From NCBI GenBank assembly GCA_963680875.1, contig OY804579.1, positions 19,329,804 to 19,393,803 on the forward strand: a DNA stretch of 64,000 nt, in the 5' to 3' direction. The notes under the pieces were generated by a model, which did no database searches, had not been told where the DNA came from, and saw only the letters and a program-made list of their open reading frames with translations. Below, one piece after another: positions 41,086 through 51,000 of this stretch. The position numbers were made by a program, and so were the translations under genes. This DNA comes from Bathymodiolus brooksi (taxonomy: Eukaryota > Mollusca > Bivalvia > Mytilida > Modiolidae). Position 1 is the first letter of the stretch. The number at the start of each line of letters is the position of its first letter.

Positions 41086-41264
41086 GAATTAGATATATAT
41101 AGAATCTTTCTTTGCGAGCAGTTGATTATCGTATTTCTACAGTCGAGATAGTTAAACTTTAAAATGTCGAGCCTCCGGCGAGAAATTTTGAAGTTTAACT
41201 ATCTTGACTGTAGAAATACGATAATCAACTGCTCACAAAGAAAGATTCTGTTTCTCTAATTCTT
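41086..41264. mobile_element. Foldback element with ~80-bp arms
   Basis: The left arm (41086-41165) contains AGAATCTTTCTTTGCGAGCA, GTTGATTATCGTATTTCTAC and AGATAGTTAAACTT; the right arm (41185-41264) is its reverse complement with few mismatches. The loop is about 19 bp and GC-rich (GTCGAGCCTCCGGCGAG). The outermost 15 bp on the right, TTTCTCTAATTCTTT (41251-41265), recur as a perfect reverse complement at 41605-41619, hinting at a larger element or a second terminal repeat. No coding capacity. Confidence 0.85.
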
Positions 41265-41265
41265 T

Positions 41266-42202
41266 AATACGTCACTTATTTCGTTTTAAAAATATAGCAC
41301 TTTAAATACCCCGTGGGGAACCCATCACATTCCATTTGATGACGTATTTTAGTGTTGATATGAATACGCTATTCATAACGATATCGCTTGAAGAAAACAA
41401 AATATTGAAATGACACTGTTTTTCATTTGAAGTAAACAATAGTTAATAACAAATTACAATTGAAGAAAGTATTTGAAAGGCACTAAAATCTTTAAAAAGT
41501 CTGGGTCATGACCTTTCGAAGATCCAAACAGAAACCGAGAACAAAAAATTCACACGTGATGGAACAAATTTTTCTCTCACCGGTAAAAAACACGAAGAAC
41601 AGCCAAAGAATTAGAGAAATTTCATATACATACTGATTTTGCTGACTGAGTTGCACTGATACATCTTTTTAATTAACTTTTCTGTGACGAATACGGTACT
41701 TGTACCGTTGTGGAAGAAGACATCTCATGTGTACACTATTGTTTAGAATTAGAAAGCGACCGTAGTCAGAACAGAATATGTTTTGCTGTAGGATTATTGT
41801 CCCCAGGATGTTACTAGTATTATGACAGAAAGTCAATATTACACGGCATGATTTTTTATAGCTTAATGTTACAGTCTTTTGTTCCAATAAATATTTTAAT
41901 ACTAACCCCCGCCTTCTAATCATTTATTTTAAAACGTGGGCGGTTTTCAAACACGTCGGGGGAAAATAGAACGAACAGTGGAATCCAGAATAAAAGCACT
42001 GCAAGTACAATTGTAGGACGTCATAACAGTGGTTTAATTATTGACAACATTCAAGTTAATCAATTTGATAATCATGGTATAAAAGAAGACTTGCATCGGT
42101 CGTTCAAGGTTGTGATTGACAGAATACTCCGCAGAACCAGAATTAAACTGTATATACTTATTACATTGACACATATTCTTACAATTATTTACAACTAACT
42201 GT
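41266..42202. other. AT-rich sequence with scattered CRE-like sites, no gene seen
   Basis: GATGACGTATT (about 41339) and GGACGTCATAAC (about 42017) resemble CREB/ATF sites. A CCCCGTGGGG palindrome lies at about 41310. The 84-codon minus frame at 41669-41923 has no recognisable domain. Confidence 0.35.
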
Positions 42203-42398
42203 TCAACCAGTGCCTATCACCACTAATATTGTGAGTTCGAACCCCGTTCGATACAACATTATGCGATAAAAGTTTGTCAGTGACTGGTGACAGGTCGGTG
42301 GTTTTCTATGGGTACTCCGGTTTCCTCCACCAATAAAACTGACCACCACGATATAACTGAAATATTGTTGAAAGTTGCGTTCAACATCATACACCAAA
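42203..42398 (+). mobile_element. SINE type A, 5'-shortened copy
   Basis: B-box GTGAGTTCGAACCCC, then GATACAACATTATGCGATAA, GTTTGTCAGTGACTGGTGAC, TTTCCTCCACCAATAAAACT, ATATAACTGAAATATTGTTG and the altered tail GTTGCGTTCAACATC. The CTATCACCACTAATATTGTG block marks the middle of the head. Confidence 0.88.
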
Positions 42399-42974
42399 CC
42401 AACTTGCGTTTTGGAGGTGACATAAACAGTTTATCGGCAATATGTAAATCTTTCTTTTGATCTCACTGAGTGATATTTTCAGTATCAATTGACTGACTTT
42501 GATGCAGAAAATTATCGATGCGACGTCAAACACGTTATGACGTAATCGATAAAAAAAAACCCACTAACGTCAGTTTTAAAGATCTCTCCAGACAATAACT
42601 ATAGTTCTATCGGCCTTGCTGTGATACTACAGTGATAATATATGTCTCGACTTTCAAAACTGTCCGGGTTTTTTTAATGTATCAACATATCAATTATAAA
42701 AAAAAGTTTGAAGATATTTATGACATATAATTCTTTGATTTATCGTTAGTAATCATTGTGATTTGTTTTAGTTTACGTACGTTAATAGTTAGATACTACA
42801 AATATGGACAATCTATAGTTTTATATGGGTTTTTGCTTTAAAAACAATATTTTCGTTAAGTGATCTACTATAACCAGATTATTCTCATATTTATTTTGAA
42901 TTATTATTTATCTCGAATCAACCTCAAAATTATTATGTTATCGTGTATTTTATGTCTACTACTTGCATTACTGT
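42399..42974. other. AT-rich sequence, no gene seen
   Basis: Contains one CRE-like TTATGACGTAATCG at about 42536. No coding frame. Confidence 0.4.
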
Positions 42975-43372
42975 CAGCCCCGCGGGAACCCCGGGGTATA
43001 GAAATGGGACCGAGAGCTTCTTCGGCTTGAAGGGGCGTCCGTCGGTTGTGCGGGATGTAGAAATTCACAACCAACCCGTCCTGCGGATGAGACGTAAATA
43101 AAACCGATGTCCCGTGTTGAGAGATTGCCACCCTCTCCCCACGTTAAAGAACCCAATGTAACAGGACTAACAGCTCATGATGAGCATTATGCTCATCATG
43201 AGCGGTCCATGAGAGACCTGTTGCACTGGCAAAATTATCCGTCCCTACCCATCACCTTTCCTTGTTTCGAGTCCCGTGGCGTTTAAATTTTTAAATGTTC
43301 TCGTCCTGAATATAGCGGAAAAATTGCTCGCTGGACGTTAAACACCAATCAATCAATCAATCAATCATGCAT
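42975..43372 (+). mobile_element. Third SINE-like element with a central palindrome and TCAA tail
   Basis: A GC-rich body begins GCCCCGCGGGAACCCCGGGG and includes GAGAGCTTCTTCGGCTTGAA and CCCGTGTTGAGAGATTGCC. At 43173-43203 a near-perfect 31-bp palindrome is formed by GCTCATGATGAGCAT, one T, and ATGCTCATCATGAGC. A B-box-like GTTTCGAGTCCCG lies near 43276. The 3' end, AATATAGCGGAAAAATTGCT, GGACGTTAAACACC, then (AATC)n, is clearly related to the tail of SINE types A and B. It is inserted next to RT element copy 2. Only one copy is in this window. Confidence 0.65.
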
Positions 43373-43375
43373 TAC

Positions 43376-43945
43376 TGTCTGAGAAACAAATCTACGACAA
43401 AAGAAATGATTTACATTTTTCCATTATGAACTTTCCATTTATATGATGCAACATTGCAGCAGCACCTGCATATGGAATATATAGCTCTCAATTGATCCGA
43501 TATTCCAGAGCTGGCGATTCCTATCGTGCTTTCTTTGATAGAGAGTTGCTGCTAACAAGGAAGCCATTGAACAAATGGTTCCTAGTGGTTAAGTTGAAGT
43601 CATCACTTCGAATGTTTCACTTAGTTAACGGTTGCGGAATATCTGTGTCACAACAGATCAGAGATATGTTCCGTTTGTTATAATCACAATCCTGTTTGTT
43701 CCTCCTTCATGACATATCAATGGGTGTGTCTGACAAGAGTAACACGACGGGTGTCACATGTGAAGAAGGATCTGGTTACTCTTCCGCAGCAGCTGAGATC
43801 ACCATAGGTTTTTAGTGGGCTTCGTGTTGCTCGATCTTTAGTTTTCTGCGTAGTGTTTTATAGATTAGTGTTTGTCCTTTTTCTTTTGTCCATTGTATTT
43901 TCTGTCCTTTGATTTACGGCTTTGGTCTCTTCAGACTTTTCTCTA
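43376..43945 (+). pseudogene. RT element copy 2: C-terminal RT fragment plus 3' tail
   Basis: A plus-strand frame reads YDKRNDLHFSIMNFPFI, stop, then CNIAAAPAYGIYSSQLIRYS, DSYRAFFDRELLLTRKPLNK and WFLVVKLKSSLRMFH (43392-43620), parallel to the minus-strand copy at 19.3-19.5 kb. The stop at 43441-43443 and substitutions show decay, and the YIDD region is missing. From about 43730 it continues with the tail shared with five orphan copies: GTAACACGACGGGTGTCAC, GTTACTCTTCCGCAGCAGC, TTTTTAGTGGGCTTCGTGTT, GTCCTTTGATTTACGGCTTT. This copy proves that the tail belongs to the RT element. Confidence 0.83.
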
Positions 43946-43964
43946 TAGCTCTGAACTTAATCAG

Positions 43965-44305
43965 TGGTGTAATGGTTAGCGTGCTCGCCTCGGGTTCAGT
44001 AGATTATGGGTTCGACCACCGATTGGGTCAAACCAAAGTTTGTTGCTTCTCCGCTAAGAACGCATCATTAAGGGGAAAGAGCAAAGACTGACTGACTCGA
44101 AATCAGGATAATGTATCCGGGTTGGGCGACATGTCTATTCGCCTGTTGCTTCAATGAGCTAGCACTATAAAAATCCACCTAAGCGTGTTGGTCTAGTACA
44201 AATGGGACCTCGTCATCATCTCATTGGGGATTAACTTGTTCTCGCCATGACATAGCTGCAAAATTGCTGAGATGGTGTCAAATAACAATCACTAGCTCAC
44301 TCTGT
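43965..44305 (+). mobile_element. SINE type B, most complete copy
   Basis: Head GGTGTAATGGTTAGCGTGCT (A-box) and ATGGGTTCGACCACC (B-box), then GGGTCAAACCAAAGTTTG, ACGCATCATTAAGGGGAAAG, ATGAGCTAGCACTATAAAAA, TAAGCGTGTTGGTCTAGTAC, TTAACTTGTTCTCGCCATGA, CATAGCTGCAAAATTGCTGA, ending GTCAAATAACAATCACTAGC, TCACTC. About 340 bp. It lies immediately after the RT element tail. Confidence 0.85.
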
Positions 44306-44851
44306 ACCAAGCCAGGAAAGTGAGCTGCCATGTATATCTCATGTGTAAGGGGTTTCGGTTTTGCCTGTTTCGATTAGATTTTTAAACTAACCTGACAGTG
44401 TGCAATTTTATTTTATTATGACAACATAATCGCCATCATGGGTAATTCTAAAATAAGGTAAAACAAAGATAAGGCTATTTATAACGATTAAATTAAACTC
44501 GATTTTTATTTTTATTTTAATCCAGTACCATAGCAGATTTTAAAGAGTAACGTTAGATACATTATAGACACCACTCGCTGGCTAGACATCAATGTGTATA
44601 CATAGACTAAATAGTTCAGTAATATTTTGTCTACTGTTTGACAAGTTTCTATATTAAATGATTTAGTTTTGCAAATTGTCAAACAACAAAAGGTCGTCCA
44701 CTTTACCTATTTGGATGTTCTTAAAAAAAAATATGTTATGATTATTTATCGAATTCTGACTTGTTCACCATTATATTGTTTTTTTTTTACATTTCTCCTG
44801 TGAATATATTTAGACCAATGCAAATATTTGCATTGTATAGTATATAATTAT
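44306..44851. other. AT-rich sequence, no gene seen
   Basis: Includes T-rich and A-rich runs and an imperfect palindrome around CCAATGCAAATATTTGCATTG at 44815-44835. No coding frame. Confidence 0.4.
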
Positions 44852-45067
44852 TCAAATATTGACATCATCCGGAGAAAGTGAGACGGCTTCACTAGACGTT
44901 ACTAACCTCCGCGCTATTAGTTTACTAAAACCTTCATCCTGTTTATTATTGTTTGTCGTAATGTGATACCCTTCGCTATTTTCAACCAAATAATACATTT
45001 TCTCAGACGAATAATTTGAATTTTCTACTCGCACGTGGAAAACACTTGCACGACCGCATCTATTCAC
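44852..45067 (-). CDS. Small open frame (71 codons), coding-like, unidentified
   Basis: The minus-strand frame from 45067 to 44852 contains CGRASVFHVRVENSNYSSEK and MYYLVENSEGYHITTNNNKQ, with balanced residue use. Its first ~45 bases resemble the sequence that borders the 33-bp array at 32692-32735 (both contain FH(V/M)RV on the minus strand). It may therefore be part of a dispersed element of which the array is a derivative. No family is recognised and the start is uncertain because the frame stays open slightly upstream. Confidence 0.25.
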   Translation of the reverse strand: MNRCGRASVFHVRVENSNYSSEKMYYLVENSEGYHITTNNNKQDEGFSKLIARRLVTSSEAVSLSPDDVNI

Positions 45068-45875
45068 TAAGAGGGAAGGTTTGAGCCCATAAAACTAGTT
45101 TAACCCAGTTACGTGCCTGCATCTAGCCAGGAAAGTCAAGAGGTCATGTATATGTGTCTTAGTAGTATCCATTTTGCCTCTTCCTGCGATTTATTGATTG
45201 GATTTTGGAGCTGCTCCAACAGTATTGTATTTTTACTCCATTTTAAAATTAATGTTTGTGTTATTATCTTTGTTTTATCTATCATAGAAAGTAAAACAGG
45301 AACAACTCATGTGTTAATAGAGGTAGTTGGCACATTTAGAGAATATCGAAGGGGCAATCAAAATGGACAATCCAGAGAAATTATTTTTTTTGTATAATAT
45401 GTTTTTTATGAGTAAATTATACGATTTACAATGTAATTTCATTGTCAAAATATTTTATAAACAAACGCTGTTAAAATTGACACTTTGTCATGCGAAATAT
45501 TTATTGTTTTTTTAAATTGTTTTCATTGCACTTTTTCTATTTTTAATTTTGTGGTGTATGTATTACATTATAAACTTTTATTTATAAATATTATTATTAT
45601 TAATACGCCAAACTTGTAGTAAAATATATCATTTTATACAATAAGGCCAAGGGCACATATGACATAATGAATATTTGATTTAACTCCAGTACCAATCATC
45701 ATCCAATCACATGGTTTGTATTATATATTCAGACGTACTTCAGTTTGGTGGAACGCGGTAAGTAGTCAATTCCGATTGTTTCAACCGATTAAAAACTGGG
45801 TGTCACAGAATCTAGATTTTAACAAAATAAACAAAACTGATTTAAAATAGAACCAAATACCAGACAACAGTAAAC
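45068..45875. other. AT-rich sequence with a repeat F fragment, no gene seen
   Basis: At 45335-45380 GAGAATATCGAAGGGGCAAT, CAAAATGGACAATCCAGAGA matches the start of dispersed repeat F. The rest is A/T-rich without coding signal. Confidence 0.5.
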
Positions 45876-46010
45876 TATGCAAAAATCCTTTGGTAATCTG
45901 AAACCTTAAATCGATGAAGGACAACATTTGACGACCAAAGAAAAAAATAATTCCAAACCAATGGTCCACAAAACACTACAAAGAACACATACGTTTGAGC
46001 AACATTGCTG
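45876..46010 (-). mobile_element. Diverged fragment of RT-element 3' tail
   Basis: Plus strand reads CCTTTGGTAATCTGAAACCT, TAAATCGATGAAGGACAAC, GACGACCAAAGAAAAAAATA, GGTCCACAAAACACTACAAA, aligning loosely with the tail at 14.23-14.34 kb. More diverged than the other copies. Confidence 0.5.
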
Positions 46011-46963
46011 CTCATATTAAATTTAGTGAATGTTGAATTTCAAAAATATTCAGACATGTTAGATACATCACGATCAATGATTTAACTTAGTTTAATCTCT
46101 TTTTTGTATTTCAAAAGAAAAGTATGGTATAGGTTTAGAGTATCAATTTTTTTTTATTGAAAAGATCCGTATTGCATTAATTGTAAAAAAAATGATTTTT
46201 TTATATATTAAAATGTTTGTTGAACCCTGGGAGACATTTCAGTTTTATTGTTAAAATGTAAAACTTTTTGCTTTTTAAATGCATTTTACTTTTAATACAT
46301 CATGTATATCTAAGTTTCTTTTCAAAGAAATACAATTTAAAACTTGACAAGTAATTCACTTTACTTGTATTCTAGAATTGCTCGATACAAAGCTTTCAAT
46401 AAATCCATCCTACTGCGAATCTCTTTTTATTAACGTGTTCATTGATTGTGGTACATATAAGAAAGATTATGAATTTCACATACAAGAGAAATATTTTATT
46501 TTAGGCATCAACCATTTTTAACTCGAGGTGTGATTGAAATATTTAAATAATAGGGAGGAACTGAACAATATATTATTCATTTAGGCACATTAAATTGTGC
46601 TTACTTTTAAAACTTTGGTTGAATCATTCATTTTCAGCATTTTGTAACGACTAGATTACTCTGATGTACGATATCCGGTTTACATAGGCCTACGATTTTG
46701 CTTACATCAACTAAATAAATCAGCATTTAACCTTAATGGTTAGGAACCATTTGTAAATGAATGAAAACGTTATCTAGAATCTTTCTTGCATAGCATTGTG
46801 TTTATTGCAATAGGCTATTCATTGATTTATGTACATGGCCCTTAAAGCGGTGTGCTTATTTCAACAAAATAGGATTCTCCCTGAAAATATTCTACCTCAT
46901 TCTGTTTATTTCAGTGCGAAGTAAGGTACTCCTTACACATCTTTGGGGTTTTTCGGCTAAGTA
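46011..46963. other. AT-rich sequence, no gene seen
   Basis: No shared repeat or coding frame. Confidence 0.45.
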
Positions 46964-47082
46964 GGGGGTATGGTGCTCAACGCCACTTTTAACAATATTT
47001 CAGTTATATCGTGGCGGTCAGTTTTATTGGAGGAGGAAACTGGAGAAAACCATCGACCTGTCGTAAGTCACTGACAAACTGA
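46964..47082 (-). mobile_element. SINE type A, 3' half
   Basis: Plus strand: GCTCAACGCCACTTTTAACA, ATATTTCAGTTATATCGTGG, CGGTCAGTTTTATTGGAGGA, GAGAAAACCATCGACCTGTC, GTAAGTCACTGACAAACT. The head is missing. Confidence 0.85.
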
Positions 47083-47176
47083 CAAAATCAGCTAAGTATG
47101 ATATTCCTTACAATTTTATCTCAGCAAGCTTGGAAATGTCCTTGAATATTATTTACATTGCCTTTACATCATTATG

Positions 47177-47590
47177 ATTACATTACTTCCGTTTTTCATT
47201 GAAATGTTACAATAAGATTGGTTATGAAGTGGTCACATGATTATAAAAGAGATGTTTTATATCCCAATAAAACTCAAACCCGAACTTGCACGTGCCTCCA
47301 TGGCGACGTCAGATGTATACAATCAATGGCGTAGTAGTTTCCAACAGCAAATAATCTAACACAAATAAAATTCACAACGAAAAATTCAACTATATTAAAT
47401 TTTGGTGTGATTTAAATGTAATTATAAGAATTGAATCCATTTTGTTGTAGTTTTATAGGCGTGTAAAAGCGTGGACCGTAGCACATTTTGTATGAAGCGC
47501 GCTTCATACAAAATGTGCTACGGTCCACGCTTTTACACGTCATGCTTTTACACGTCAATAAAACTAAAAAAAACATGCATTCAATTCTTA
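47177..47590. mobile_element. 414-bp repeat ending in a long foldback, copy 2
   Basis: Matches copy 1 (36560-36964) over its whole length with few differences. The foldback part is 47425-47590: the centre TATGAAGCGCGCTTCATA is a perfect palindrome with no loop. The right arm contains a short internal duplication (CTTTTACACGTCA twice) that copy 1 lacks. No coding capacity. Confidence 0.9.
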
Positions 47591-48021
47591 AATGATTGTC
47601 TTAGCCAACTAGGACACTTTTTACATTGCCTTTACATCATTATGATTGTCTTCGCCAACTAGGATACACCTTAGCAAACAATTTACCTTCACTTAGCTAG
47701 GATGCACGTTGCATAGCCTTTAACTGGTCGTGAAGAGAAAGCTCAAACAGTTATGGTCAACAATTCCCCTAACATCAACAAAATGTACAATTACCTCTCA
47801 CCTCAATCATTAAGCATGAAAAGGACAACGACACATGACAGACAGACACAAAACTGGGGGGTGGAGAGATAAACCGGTTATGGGTTGCCAACCCTCCCCT
47901 CTTCATATTGGAAATACAACAGCAATACGGATATAACCAGAGGCTAAAAACATGCACAGATTCGTTTCCACTCAAAAAGACCGCATACGACCTGTATCAC
48001 AAAATTGAATGAAAACACAAA
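47591..48021. other. Short intergenic stretch before the 81-bp array
   Basis: A short repeated phrase, GATTGTCTT(A/C)GCCAACTAGGA, occurs at 47594 and 47643. The minus-strand 66-codon frame at 47775-47975 is not convincing. Confidence 0.4.
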
Positions 48022-51000
48022 CATGGACATTACAGCAGCAGGGTCAATGGATGCTAGTGGTTAACTGAGCTGACTACTAGCTAGGAAGGTAGAACCTGTT
48101 AGTTAGACCATTACATCAGCAGAGTCAATGGATGCTAGTGGTTAACTGAGCTGACTACTAGCTAGGAAGGTAGAGCATGTTAGTTAGACCATTGCAGCAG
48201 CAGGGTCAATGGATGCTAGTGGTTAACTGAGCTGACTACTAGCTGGGAAGGTATAATCTGTTAGCTAGACCATTACAGCAGCAGGGTCAATGGATGCTAG
48301 TGGTTAACTGAGCTGACTACTAACTAGGAAGGTAGAACCTGTTAGTCAGACCATTACAGCAGCAGGGTCAATGGATACTAGTGGTTAGCTGAGCTAACTA
48401 CTAGCTAGGAAGGTAGAACCTGTTAGTCAGACCATTACAGCAGCATGGTCAATGGATGCTAGTGGATAACTGAGCTGACTACTAGCTAGGAAGGTAGAAC
48501 CTGTTAGTTAAACCATTAGAGCAGCAGGGTCAATGAATACTAGTGGTCATCTGAGCTGACTACTAGTTAGGAAGGTAGAACCTGTTAGTTAAACCATTAC
48601 AGCAGCAGGGTCAATGGATACTAGTAGTTAAATGAGCTGATTATTAGCTAAGAAGGTAGAGCCTGTTAGTTAGACCATTACATCAGCAGAGTCAATGGAT
48701 GCTAGTGGTTAACTGAGCTGACTACTAGCTAGGAAGGTAGAACCTATTAGTTAGACCATTACAGCAGCATGGTCAATGGATACTAGTGGTTAACTGAGCT
48801 GACTACTAGCTAGGAAGGTATAACCTGTTAGTCGGACCATTACAGCAGCATGGTCAATGGATACTAGTGGTTAACTGAGCTGACTACTAACTAGGAAGGT
48901 AGAACCTGTTAGTCAGACCATTACAGCAGCAGGGTCAATGGATGCTAGTGGTTAACTGAGCTAACTACTAGCTAGGAAGGTAGAACCTGTTAGTTAGACC
49001 ATTACAACAGCAGGGTCAATGGATGCTAGTAGTTAGCTGAGCTGACTACTAGCTAGGAAGGTAGAACCTGTTAGTTAGACCATTACAGCAGCAGGGTCAA
49101 TGAATGCTAGTGGTTAACTGAGTTAACTACTAGCTAGGAAGGTAGAACCTGTTAGTTAGACCATTACAGCAGCATGGTCAATGGATGCTAGTGATTAACT
49201 GAGCTGACTACTAGCTAGGAAGGTAGAACCTGTTAGTCAGACCATTACAGCAGCAGGGTCAATGGATACTAGTGGTTAAAGGATCTGACTACTAGCTAGG
49301 AAGGTAGAACATGTTAGTTAGACCATTACAGCAGCAGGGTCAATGGATACTAGTGGTTAACTGAGCTGACTACTAGCTAGGAAGGTAGAACCTGTTAGTT
49401 AAACCATTACAGCAGCAGGGTCAATGAATACTAGTGGTCAACTGAGCTGACTACTAGCTAGGAAGGTAGAACCTGTTAATTAGACCATTACAGCAGCAGG
49501 GTCAATGGATACTAGTGGTTAACTGTGCTGACTACTAGCTAGGAAGGTAGAACCTTTTAGTTAGACCATTACATCAGCAGAGTCAATGGATGCTAGTGGT
49601 TAACTGAGCTGACTACTAGCTAGGAAGGTAGAACCTATTAATTAGACCATTACAGCAGCATGGTCAATGGATACTAGTGGTTAATTGAGCTGACTACTAG
49701 CTAGGAAGGTATAACCTGTTAGTCAGACCATTACAGCAGCAGGGTCAATGGATACTAGTGGTTAACTGAGCTGACTACTAACTAGGAAGGTAGAACCTGT
49801 TAGTCAGACCATTACAGCAGCAGGGTCAATGGATACTAGTGGTTAGCTGAGCTAACTACTAGCTAGGAAGGTATAACCTGTTAGTCAGACCATTACAGCA
49901 GCATGGTCAATGGATGCTAGTGGTTAACTGAGCTGACTACTAGCTAGGAAGGTAGAACCTGTTAGTTAGACCTTTACAGCAGCAGGGTCAATGGATGCTA
50001 GTGGTTAACTGAGTTAACTACTAGCTAGGAAGGTAGAACCTGTTAGTTAGACCATTACAGCTGCAGGGTCAATGGATACTAGTGGTTAACTGAGCTGACT
50101 ACTAGCTAGGAAGGTAGAACCTGTTAATTAGACCATTACAGCAGCAGGGTCAATGGATACTAGTGGTTAACTGAGCTGACTACTAACTAGGAAGGTAGAA
50201 CCTGTTAGTCAGACCATTACAGCAGCAGGGTCAATGGATACTAGTGGTTAGCTGAGCTAACTACTAGCTAGGAAGGTAGAACCTGTTAGTCAGACCATTA
50301 CAGCAGCATGGTCAATGGATGCTAGTGGTTAACTGAGCTGACTACTAGCTAGGAAGGTAGAACCTGTTAGTTAAACCATTAGAGCAGCAGGGTCAATGAA
50401 TACTAGTGGTCAACTGAGCTGACTACTAGTTAGAAAGGTAGAACCTGTTAGTTAAACCATTACAGCAGCAGGGTCAATGGATACTAGTAGTTAAATGAGC
50501 TGATTATTAGCTAGGAAGGTAGAACCTGTTAATTAGACCATTACAGCAGCAGGGTCAATGGATACTAGTGGTTAACTGAGCTGACTACTAGCTAAGAAGG
50601 TAGAGCCTGTTAGTTAGACCATTACATCAGCAGAGTCAATGGATGCTAGTGGTTAACTGAGCTGACTACTAGCTAGGAAGGTAGAACCTATTAGTTAGAC
50701 CATTACAGCAGCATGGTCAATGGATACTAGTGGTTAACTGAGCTGACTACTAGCTAGGAAGGTATAACCTGTTAGTCAGACCATTACAGCAGCATGGTCA
50801 ATGGATACTAGTGGTTAACTGAGCTGACTACTAACTAGGAAGGTAGAACCTGTTAGTCAGACCATTACAGCAGCAGGGTCAATGGATGCTAGTGGTTAAC
50901 TGAGCTAACTACTAGCTAGGAAGGTAGAACCTGTTAGTTAGACCATTACAACAGCAGGGTCAATGGATGCTAGTAGTTAGCTGAGCTGACTACTAGCTAG

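Noticed and set aside
45113..45397. 94-codon frame with a hydrophobic centre
   Set aside because: It starts with GTG, overlaps a fragment of dispersed repeat F at its end, and its hydrophobic part is T-rich low-complexity sequence.
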